A model generated the notes under the pieces. The model searched no databases and was not told where the DNA came from. It was given only the letters and a program-made list of their open reading frames with translations. Made by a program: the position numbers and the translations under genes. A DNA stretch of 64,000 bases. It comes from Chrysogorgia sp. JL179-B06 (taxonomy: Eukaryota; Cnidaria; Anthozoa; Scleralcyonacea; Chrysogorgiidae). This document shows, one piece after another, positions 45,262 to 64,000 of this stretch (position 1 is the stretch's first letter; every line of letters starts with the position of its first letter). The stretch spans positions 1,652,001-1,716,000 of the forward strand of contig JAYKKM010000071.1 in the NCBI GenBank assembly GCA_035772405.1, given 5' to 3'.

Positions 45262-48200
45262 TTTACATATTAAGTCCTTTTGATGTTTTAATGTTTTACA
45301 CGAGAATGAGGAATCCGAAGCAGTTTTGTGAAAAGAGATGACTCGTGTAATCTCAGGGATGACTTCGGAATCTTTTGAATCCGGAATCAAATCATTTAAT
45401 TCACAAGTCAAAAAATATACAAAAAACAATCACTATCCGACAAATTCTGCTTAAATTCTTTAAATTCTGCTTAAAATTTTTATGTTCATCCAGTAGATCT
45501 CCTACCTCTTACTCTTCGTGCTTGTTTATGGGTGTCATGTATTATGGCTTGGAAATATTTCCACAAATAAAACCGTTTTGAATCATGGTCAATCTATATA
45601 TGGCTTGAAAAAATGTCGATTTCTGCTGAAATTCGAACATAACGATTAATGGCTTAAAATGCAATTTTACGACATTTTCGCAAGGTCAAAATATTTTTGT
45701 CTTGAAAGCCTTATCTGGACAATTCTGCTTAAATTCTCAATTTTTGACAGATTTAGTACTAAATAGAATATCCCAGTTGATATTATTTCGTTTTATATAT
45801 ATATAATAATAATTATTAAAACATTTGTGGAAACACCATGTAGATAATTTTATTAGCTGAGCTTTCGTCTCGTAGGACTCGAGACTTCATCAGAGCAAAC
45901 TAAAGAAATCAGCAGTGGCTAAGCACTCGTTGGAACAAGATCATAGAATAAAGTGGGGAGAAGCATCACTCATAGCCAACGAGAAAAACTATTTTTCGAG
46001 ACGTGTGAGAGAATCGATAGAAATATGTAAAGCGGAAACTATGGAACAAGAAGGGCAACCACTAAATAACACTTGGCAAGCCCTTTTAGTACATAAGTAA
46101 CCTTTAAGAACGTGTTTCGAAAGAACTAATTGATTAAGTAACTCTTGAGAATTTGTTTCGAACGTAACTAATTGTAATTTTATTACTAATTTTAATTTGA
46201 TTACGTAATTCTTGCACGCGCGCGCGCTTTACCGTTAATTACCGTTGAGTTAGCATTTATAAATGTCGTATAATATGACGTGAGCCAACACTCACTTCTT
46301 TAGTTTGCTCTGATGAAGTCTCGAGTCCTACGAGACGAAAGCTCAGCTAATAAAATTATCTACATGGTGTTTCCACAAATGTTTTAATAATTATTAATCA
46401 CCACCATGCAATCCTTCAAGAATTTAATAATAATAATGTTTATTGAAACTCTTTTGCAGTATAGACACTGAATTAACGAGTCTATAGGTAGACAACTACC
46501 TAGATTATCATACTAAAATATCTAAAACTATCTTTACATCAATTTATAAATTAATACAACTGTTAACGATTTTAAAATTGCTTCAGTTACCAGTTTTATT
46601 AGATCAGTCAAATCTATACGATCCACCAAATTGTGTTGAAAAGAGTCAACAAATAAAATAGGCTACTTAAATAGGATTTGTTTATAATATATTATTCCTC
46701 TCTTAGCTTGTCAGGTTCCGTACCATAAAGTTGGATGCTACAAAGATCTAACAAGCTCCAGGGCCTTCCCGATATTATTGCTCAACGCCCGAGATGCTTA
46801 TTCTGATAAAAACCCAGGATATTCCATAATATGGAGCATTGAAAAGTACCAAGAATTTTTACCAAGGTTAGAATATTAAAAATATTTGTTAAAAGTCTAT
46901 TTACAAGTAAGCAAAAGCTTTTTTTCTGTTTTGAAGGTTTATCTGTGATTGTGCGAAAGCAGCGCTACCCAACAGGTATTTCTCCATTCAGTATTATGGT
47001 GAATGTTGGACTCATGGTGATAGCGACCAGCAAGATTTCACCAAATACGGCTTGTCAAGGTCGTGTATAGATTCCGCTTTTAGGGTGTGCCAAAGGAACT
47101 CAGCAATATGTTCTGGAACACAGTTAACCAATATGATATACTATATACCAACTCCAACAAACACCACCACAGTCTTACCAATAGAAGTAAAAACAACACA
47201 TAACCCTCCACCCACCACAACTAAACCTCCACCTATCTCAACTAAACTCCCACCCACCACAACTAAACCTCCACCCACCACAACTAAACCTCCACCTAAA
47301 CTCCCCAAGACTAAATGCCCAACTACCACTGCTAAATCCCACCCTATCACAACTAAACACCCTGCACCTACCACAACTAAACACCAACCTACCACAACTA
47401 AACCTCCACCAACCACAACTAAACCTCCACCAACCACAACTAAACCTCCACCTACCACAACTAAACGCCCACCAACCACAACTGAAAAGTTACAATTCCC
47501 AACAACCAGAGCTCCACTAACCACTGCTAAAGCACCACCTACCACAACCAAAGCTCCACCAACCACTGCTAAAGCACCACCTACCACAACCAAAGCTCCA
47601 CCAACCACAACCAAAGCCCCACCTACCACAACCAAAGCCCCACCTACCACAACCAAAGCCCCACCTACCACAACTAAAGCTCCACCAACCACAACCAAAG
47701 CTCCACCAACCACAACCAAAGCCCCACCGACCACAACTAAAGCGCCACCGTCAACTGCCAAGTCAGTACCTAGTACAGCTGCCACCACGGCAATCGTTTC
47801 AAATCCAGGTATGAAATATACATTATCTGTCTTTATCAATCCTATATCCTCAACTCTAGTGGTAACGCTTACGGTGTCTAAAATTTAGGTTTATGGCATT
47901 CGGCAGACACGGATAAATATGTCGTTGTTTGACTCAATAAAGTTCGTTGTAACGTATACCGTTTACTTTCAGTTGATTGCATAGTTGTTCATGTGCGTAG
48001 CTAACTTATTTATGAATAAATTTTGCCATCTATATGATTAACAGGTAATCACATGGTTCCTCGTAAAATTAAGGTTTAATTTCACTTGTGTTTTCAAAGT
48101 TTCACAAATTGCCCGGCCTCGTCGATCGCGACTCGAGCAATTTTATGAAACTTTGAAAACACGCGTGAAATTAAACCTTAATTTTCCTCCACCGCGCGCG

Positions 48201-49643
48201 ATTATACCTATACTAATTCCAGTTTTCGCTTTGTAATTCTTTTAGCTTTAGCTTGTTCATCAAAGACGGACGTTCTCATTGCCATGGACGTGTCTTCGAG
48301 TATAACACTCGAAGAGTTCGAAAAAAGAAAGACATTCTTAGGAGAGTTTGTTGCGCGATTCCCCGTCGACGACAACCAAGCTCATTTCGCTTTGCTTCAT
48401 TACAATCACTTCGTCTACATTGACTTTACCTTCAATAATTCCGCCTTCCACAACGTGCGTGCAATCCAAAAAGCCATCACTGACATCCCTTTGCTGGGAG
48501 GAGCAACCCTCACACAAGAAGCCTTGAAGGAAGCATCGAAGTTGTTCTCTGGCGGCCAACACGGTAGCAGGGAAAATTCCAGGAAAGTTCTGGTGATTGT
48601 CACCGACGGATATACCTATGGTGGATCAACAACACTGAGATTACCTACGTTGGAACTAGAGGTGACTTCATTTTAATATACCATACACCATGTACACCAT
48701 GTGCACCATGTGCACCATGTGCACCATGTACACCATGTACACCATGTACACCATGTACACCATGTACACCATGTACACCATGTACACCATGTACAGCATG
48801 TACAGCATGTACAGCACGTACACCATGTACACCATGTACACCATGTACACCATGTACACCATATACAATACACCATACACCATATACAATACACCATACA
48901 CCATACAACCACGGTTGACAAGAATTTCGGATGAATTTCGAATATTTTAAACTTGATACGTTCTGCCATATACCATCTACCATCTACCATCTACATATAC
49001 ATCTACATATACATATACATATACAATTTACAACATAAGCGGCCGTGTTGTATCGTATATACAAGGATTAGGATACTTGTCTTTATCGTCACTGTCGTCT
49101 TTGTCAACAGAGGCAAATCTACAGCAAGCCATTTTATTATTTTCGCGCGCTTTGAGCTAGTGACGTCATCAGCATCCAATAATATTTTTTTGGACATCTC
49201 CGTACAATGACGGAAATGACGGAAATGACGCCACAGCTGCCGGACATTGAGAATTAACTGGAGTACGTTGACCAACGAAGAACGAGAATGAAGTTGGAAT
49301 GTATAATAATTGTATTTAGAGCGTCTCACCGGCAATCAAAAGGTTACAAGTTTCGATCTCTGTCCGGAACTCAAAATTATTTTGTGATCGGAATTAATCT
49401 TGACGATCGCCCAGCAATACCATAGCATTACAACAAACGTTCCTTGTGTTTATTTCTATTATTCTGTTAAAGTTATATGGAGTTCAAGTTGTTCCTGTTG
49501 GGATTGGGAACAGAATAAACAGAGATGGATTAAGAACGATGTCGTCGAAGGCAATCGCACTGGATAATATCCTGAACAAGACCGACATTGAACTGTTAGA
49601 GTATCTCGACATGCTCACAAATGCTGCTTGTACGCAAAGTTAG
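44707..49643 (+). CDS. Secreted one-module cysteine-rich, mucin-like VWA protein (paralogue)
   Basis: Exons 44707-44770, 46707-46866, 46937-47808, 48252-48661 and 49473-49643 total 1677 bases, 558 residues. Intron phases are 1, 2, 1 and 0, as in the seven-module gene. The signal peptide is [18 protein letters not shown]. The single module reads [36 protein letters not shown] and AICSG. A long stalk of TTTKPPP and TTTKAPP repeats (47200-47760) follows. The VWA domain keeps all MIDAS elements: DVSSS, GGATLTQ and VTDG, and ends NAACTQS-stop. A secreted, probably O-glycosylated protein. Intron 1 holds a SINE and a Penelope-like remnant, and the VWA intron holds a satellite, yet every junction is intact. 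Confidence 0.88.
44850..45118 (-). repeat. Full-length SINE of the second tRNA-derived family
   Basis: On the minus strand, from GGCTCTCGGCAACTTCCTCC through the A and B boxes to GTCTTAAAATG, ACTCGAAATTTTCCTTCACC and the ATGTAGTTTAATCAAGTGAA tail. It retains the uninterrupted target CATTTTAAGACC. A short inverted piece of the tail follows at 45125-45200, then TA repeats to 45260. Confidence 0.85.
45845..45902 (-). ncRNA. Hammerhead-ribozyme-like motif, left arm
   Basis: Reverse complement of the motif at 46301-46358, part of the inverted terminal repeat: core CTGATGA, stem GTCTCG/CGAGAC and GAAA, here read on the minus strand. Confidence 0.4.
46301..46358 (+). ncRNA. Hammerhead-ribozyme-like motif, right arm
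   Basis: CTGATGA (46310-46316) and GAAA (46337-46340) enclose a perfect 6-bp stem GTCTCG/CGAGAC. GCTCAGC can form a 2-bp stem III, followed by TA as a cleavage-type dinucleotide. TAGTTT upstream pairs with AAATTA downstream as stem I, beside a 2x2 internal loop. One extra A separates CTGATGA from stem II, which may weaken or abolish activity. Penelope-like elements are known to carry hammerheads in their terminal repeats. Confidence 0.45.
48040..48205. repeat. Foldback repeat before the VWA exon
   Basis: AAAATTAAGGTTTAATTTCA and TGAAATTAAACCTTAATTTT form arms around GGCCTCGTCGATCGCGACTC. Same family as 10290-10660. It ends about 45 bases before the exon at 48252. Confidence 0.8.
48680..48905. 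repeat. Satellite (ACCATGTAC)n in the VWA intron
   Basis: About 24 units of the 9-mer ACCATGTAC with GCACC, CAGCATG and CATATACAATA variants, starting about 20 bases after the exon donor. Six-frame translations are artefacts. Confidence 0.95.
49318..49415 (+). repeat. tRNA-derived SINE, truncated at the A box
   Basis: AGAGCGTCTCACCGGCAATC, then AAAGGTTACAAG and CTGTCCGGAACTCA, with a decayed tail TTAATCTTGACGATCGCC. Last intron of the one-module gene. Confidence 0.75.
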
Positions 49644-50599
49644 AGAACTCAGGTACGCAATTTAGTTAGAAGCTTAGCTATATAAGCATACGAGGCTGCA
49701 GCCGCATTTGTCTGACGGGAAAAAATGGTCTGGCCATTTTTCATTGTCATAAATCTTAAATTAAATATTTCCTGTCTGGCTCAGTCAAAATGGTTCGTAC
49801 AAGACTGATGAAGTCGTCAATCGAAAAACACGGCACACGGTAACGCAAGATTAAAAATTGAAAATCGACAAGTGCCAGGCACATGAGATCCACTCACACG
49901 CCAAGTTTGATTTGATTTAATAAAAAAACTCTGCGATTGGTGGCATTTTGAATTTTCATGATGCTACTTTTCGACCTGATTTATGATAATTAATGCTAAT
50001 TAGTCTTGTTCGGGAAATTTAAAAGCAACTAGTAAAAGCCGGTTTATTGTGCTTTCAAAAAATGTATAGCTTTCGCAACAGTTATGGTTATTTCCAGAGA
50101 TATCAACAGAACAAAAAGGTGGTTCAATTTTGATATGACGTCATATCATGTCATATTTATGACGTCATATTCATGACGTCATTTTTCATTCGGGCAAGTT
50201 ATGTGCAGCCCCCCCTGCAAAATTTTTCCCGTACGCCTATGTGAGCTTAGCGTTTTATTGAGAGTCTCTCCAGTCGCAAATCATTCGCTGCAGATACCAA
50301 AATGCCGTTTCTTGTCTGGCACTAATCATGCAATTTTATCTTCTCTCTAGATTATAATTATGTCCGGAAGATTTGAACAGGAGATATAATCTGGAACTAT
50401 AATGAATGACTGGACTTAATAAGACTTTGTTAAGTTAGGTAGTTGCAGCTTAAAGATAGTAAAGTTGTAAAGGTTTTGCTGAGCACCATTGTTTATCCAC
50501 ATAAAATTTTTAGATATTTACAAAATAAATTCATTTCATATTGCTAAATTTATGTTCTTATATCACCATTGTTTGTTACCCTCGTCTTTTCTCGATTTA

Positions 50600-50790
50600 T
50601 TTTTAACTAATACTCAAGTACATAATTACAATACTAGATCTGCGACAGATTACCGGTCCCACTCCCACACATACCGAACAATTTACAATTTACAATTCGT
50701 TATCTAGGTCCAAAAATTTGGAATTCTTTACCATCCTTAGTTACCTACTCGGTTACTATATTCTCCTTCAAAAAGAAACATTTTTGATTT
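50600..50790 (+). mobile_element. LINE C-terminal remnant
   Basis: QVHNYNTRSATDYRSHSHTY, then, in a shifted frame, GPKIWNSLPSLVTYSVTIFS and FKKKHF-stop. The YNTR and GPKIWN-LP signatures are standard LINE ORF2 C-terminal motifs; the shift marks decay. Confidence 0.75.
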
Positions 50791-50799
50791 TCTACTTAA

Positions 50800-53700
50800 T
50801 GGATGAATATCTGAATCCGCTATGCTTGCATTAATCTATATCTATTCGTTCAAAAATGTCACAACAATCCAAAAGAAACTGAGCGAAAGTAAAAGAAATA
50901 AAAAAACAAATATTTACGAAGAAGATTATTGAATCTTATTTATTATTATTTTGTCCAAGATAATTTGTACGAGGAATTGAAAGAACAGAACAAATTTACG
51001 TGAAGTTAATAATCAGATAAAACTGCTTGTTGTTAACAAATTCACAACGGCAAAAAAGTGCCGACGTGATACGCTGTTTAATTTTCGTTATTCACGTCGG
51101 CAATTGCCGAATGCCGCCGCGAATTTCAGAGACATTAGACAGACACCGCTCGATGAAGACAGACACACCATTTTATCTCAGCTTGACGTTGATAATATAA
51201 ATTTGAAATTATTGGTTCATTTCTGCCTCTTGATATCATGTTTTGTGTATGTCATAGTTGAGAAAAATAAAAGGTTGCGTGGGAGACTCAGTTCATGTAA
51301 TGACGTCATAACAACGAAGTTCACGAAGTTCGTGAAAAGGGGCAATTGTTTTGTCGGTTTTATCGATGTATGTCCGGCCTCCCTACAGTGTATGGCTACT
51401 CCCTGAACTTGACGAGTGTATAATAAACAGGTTTCTCCACCCATGACCCAGTTATGATTGAATCAAAATAATGAATAATACGTAAACTGAGTGCAGCATC
51501 TTAAAGTAAAGTTAATATGCTCAGTAGCAGCGCTGATAAACAATCCAAGTAATCAAAAATAGAAAAAGTCCAAGTAATCAAAACATCGCCACGACTAGCA
51601 CTCCTGAGAATATTGGAAGATGAAGAGAATAATTCCTTACTGTTCTGGCATGTAGTTTAATTAATGGTGCCAACCACACGGCGCCATCTTCTTGATTTAT
51701 CTATATTTACGAACCGACGATTTGTCGATATGACGTCACTCCGACAATTTGTCGATATGAGGTCACTACATCAACTGAGTGCAGAATAGCCACTTTTTGT
51801 CGGGCGTAAGGCGATGAACGACGGCTGTATTCTCAGGCTATCGCAAGTTCTGCACTTTCGCTAGTTCCCATGTTCTTGCGTGACAAAACCATGGGCAAAG
51901 TAAACAAATACAAAAAATGGCGGACAATTAACCCATTTTGCATTTAAATAATTTTAATTGTCATCTCAAGGCAGCGAAAAGCTGTTTACATCTTATTATT
52001 TTGTTTATGTTTTGTGTTCGAACGATTCAGAAAAGAAAGTCAGAAAAGAAATTGCGGCGAACTTTAAAGAAACACAAAACAGCCGCAAGCTTCACTTTGT
52101 ATAGATGGATTTTTTGAGCTTTTTTGTATATAAATTTGCATCCAACGAGTAAAGTGACGCGGGATTCACCTCAATCGGTGAAAGCTAAAAGGGATCACTT
52201 AAAATGATCTTGCCATTTTCAAGAACTAATCTAATCCTAAGAACCCTAACCTTGATGCTAACTTTAAACCTAACCCTAACTTTTATCTTAACCTTTACCG
52301 CAGCTAACCCTAACCTAACCAGAAGTAACGACCAGACAAAAACAGAAAGATCATTTTGAGTCATCCGTTTTAGTAGCAATTTATCACCTGAACATGATAA
52401 TGATCATTCTGATAATTATCATGCATACATAAGTCAATTTGACTTTACAAACTGTGTGTATACACGTAATATTTTTTAGTGAATGACGGAGGTGCATGAA
52501 AATTGAATAAGAGTGATAATGCTGTCATAATTTTAATAAGCTTTGGGAATACAATAATGGCTTGGTAATGGAAGTGTATGCACTTATGCGAAAAAAATCA
52601 TTAAAATTAATGAAGGATGCCAGTCGGTTCGATTGGTGATAACACAAAACACAGCCTGCAGCCAAAGACTCCGGAGCTTGTTTAGCCAAAGAGGAAATAC
52701 AGAGCACATATTAAGTAAGGTTCAAAAGTCGACCAAATGGATTAAGCGAAAAAAACAAAGAATTAATTATTCGTGTCTAGGCGATGAACCGGCTTCTGGA
52801 GGTACGTAGGTCTGATCTATAGTCACAAAATATTGAAATAAAACTGAAATTATAGGGTAGCTAAACGAGGGAATATTTCCCCGAAAAACGCGAGTTTTGA
52901 TAGAAGAAGGTTATCCAGGAAACTTATCAGTGATGTAAAGCCTGTAATCTTTTTTAGATGCTGTTTGTGTTACGTATGCTTCGGGCATACGTAGACGGAG
53001 AGTGTTGCGGTAAAACAGGTATGTGTATAATGGCAAAGTTGAGCGGCAAAGACATGTATAGATGATACACTCTTGACGAGTGTTTATTTTTTTAACCATG
53101 GTGGTGCATGCAATGTATACTACTACACTTATTAATCTTGAAAGAAACTTAACGTGGCTAAATAGTTTTTTATGATAATACCGATGTGAATTCAGTCAAC
53201 TTTAATGGGAGAATTAAACTTGAAGTTAATATATAATGATGTTCTTCGTGTTGAACCATCGAATAAACTTCGAAGAGTAGGTGCTCATTATAACTATCAC
53301 ATGCATTTAAGTAATATATACGTTTAAATTTAAGCACACAAGGTAAGGCTAAATCCGTGTGTGTATCGATACAGACTCGTCCGCGTACGCAGATACCATT
53401 TCATATGGCTCTTATAAATTAGACGAATAAAAGACAAAGTCGATATAGAAATGGAGAAGACATTAAATATCGTACGAGCAACGAGCTATATACTCGAGCC
53501 GCTACGAATGCCTAAAATACAAAAAAGGAAATGCATGAGAGTTGAACGATCTGCATATTGAATGCAATGCCGATCAACGCGGCTTATTAAAGACATCAAC
53601 GGCTGCGCTACAATCGTCCGTTCAGTAGTCGTTCGCCTTTCGTCTGAGAGATCGTCGACCGCGCGGCTTTTGGTTTAGCGGTTGTCATCGACGCGTCGTG

Positions 53701-54535
53701 GCCGTAATCTTCGTGATCATCTTTTCCACTATACGAAGGCGTGATATAGCGCATGAAATATGCAATTCATGGACAGCTGTTTGTCAGTTTGGTTTGTATA
53801 TATAAACAAAAAATAAGAAACATAACTCGTTGGTTAAAACCATGCAAATATTGAGAAGCTGTTAGTATACTTAGCCGCGGTTAAGTACGTTAAATTCGTG
53901 TATTATACTCAGTTTAATGGCACAGCATATATTTAAAAAAAATTGATTAGGTTACATCTACATTTTAGGGTTTTTTTGCGCCAACGTCGATGCCTTTCGC
54001 GTATTACTTATATATTCCGCATGGGTTTTCGAACGTAACCGTTGAACATAACGAAATTTCCGTACGAAGACTTAGCGGCGAGATATATTATGAAAACCGA
54101 AGAAATGGAAATGCGAAAATCGGTACGCCATATGGAAAGCAGAGTATTTCCGAAGATTTAAGTTAGACTTGGAACAGCACCTGTCTTTAACAAATTTATC
54201 ATTAGCGTTGCCAAATAAATAATGTCATTTAACAACCTTCATAATCACGCAGCTTCAAGTCTTCAAGGCCAAAGCACCCCAAAGAGTAGACACTCAAAAG
54301 CTCATTAATAAGTCATAACCAACAATTGAAGATTCGACATAATTTCGGAAACTTTCATGTCGATGATTTCCTCTCGAAACACACAGGTTCGTTTGAGAAG
54401 TAACTTCAAACACTAGCGTGTATAGAGAGAGAGTAATTCGTATTAAGATTTCAAATTTTGAAATTGAGGGAAACTAGAACCGTGAAACCAAAAGATCAAC
54501 ATTTCTATACAATAACAAACTGTATACTATATTCG
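50800..54535. other. No gene recognised
   Basis: AT-rich sequence without a convincing exon. The open frame at 51104-51406 has a hydrophobic stretch (LLVHFCLLISCFVYVIV), but I recognise no family and it lacks splice or coding support. A telomere-like patch lies at 52226-52325. It may hold the 5'UTR or promoter of the lectin gene. Confidence 0.45.
52226..52325. repeat. Degenerate telomere-like (CCTAAC) patch
   Basis: Several CTAACCCTAAC and AACCCTAACCT words interspersed with variants. A smaller GGGTTAGGGTTAGG patch is at 16755-16775. Consistent with the TTAGGG telomere of cnidarians, as interstitial traces. Confidence 0.55.
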
Positions 54536-63873
<9,338 letters not shown>

Positions 63874-64000
63874 ACTTATAGAAAATATTGCCACTCAGAT
63901 CTGGAAAGAACTCAAAGGCGTGCCACTAAATTTAACCTTAATATACATTTCATTTATCCAGACAGCTACTGTACACTTCTAGATTGCAGTCGTTATCCCT
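63874..64000 (+). other. Start of the 3'UTR of the lectin gene
   Basis: Follows the TGA at 63871-63873. No AATAAA is present, so the transcript probably ends beyond the window. Confidence 0.5.

Larger units (their letters stand above)
45821..46392 (+). mobile_element. Penelope-like remnant with inverted terminal repeats
   Basis: Terminal inverted repeats of about 85 bases (AACATTTGTGGAAACACCAT ... CTTTCGTCTCGTAGGACTCG) enclose a short frame (about 45910-46098), [20 protein letters not shown] then [13 protein letters not shown], typical of the end of the Penelope GIY-YIG endonuclease. RT is absent, so it cannot move on its own. Confidence 0.75.

Noticed and set aside
51104..51406. 100-codon open frame with a hydrophobic segment
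   Set aside because: No recognised family, no supporting splice structure, and no partner exons.

Overview
The window looks like nuclear DNA of a cnidarian, most likely an anthozoan such as a sea anemone or coral; this is inferred. Genes are split by GT-AG introns, the DNA is AT-rich and crowded with short transposons, tRNA- and 5S-derived SINEs, Penelope-like and LINE remnants and long satellites. Two secreted proteins are built from a cysteine module (GCW/GCY, CDC and ECW motifs) that resembles cysteine-rich domains common in cnidarian predicted proteins. No database search was possible; assignments rest on remembered family features and on splice-phase bookkeeping.

Layout. (1) 207-16522, minus strand: the first 20 coding exons of listerin (LTN1), the ribosome-quality-control E3 ligase. 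The 3' end with the RING lies left of the window. Its introns are swollen by satellites. (2) 16.5-18.6 kb: divergent intergenic region with two foldback MITEs. (3) 18616-21753, plus: a two-exon class A GPCR. (4) 21.8-25.8 kb: repeat-only DNA. (5) 26700-38620, plus: an 11-exon gene for a secreted protein with seven tandem cysteine modules, a Pro/Thr mucin-like stalk and a C-terminal VWA domain. A TATA box and a 5'UTR exon are visible upstream. (6) 38.8-44.3 kb: nested foldback transposons, LINE tails and SINEs. (7) 44707-49643, plus: a five-exon one-module paralogue (module, TTTK-PP stalk, VWA). (8) 49.7-59.3 kb: mostly repeats, with a tentative first exon at 54.5 kb. (9) 59370-63873, plus: a type I membrane protein with a SUEL-type lectin domain, a Ser/Thr/Pro stalk, one transmembrane helix and a tail of about 600 residues.

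How things fit together. The two VWA genes are tandem paralogues sharing intron phases 1,2,...,1,0. The larger one grew by duplicating a unit of half-exon, intron and half-exon, leaving six consecutive symmetric phase 2-2 exons. With the neighbouring lectin gene they form a same-strand run of extracellular proteins, plausibly matrix, mucus or surface components. This uncharacterised module family, and the record of its expansion, is the most interesting biology here. The transposons are also informative: one MITE sits inside a SINE whose empty site survives elsewhere in the window, proving TTAA target-site duplication.
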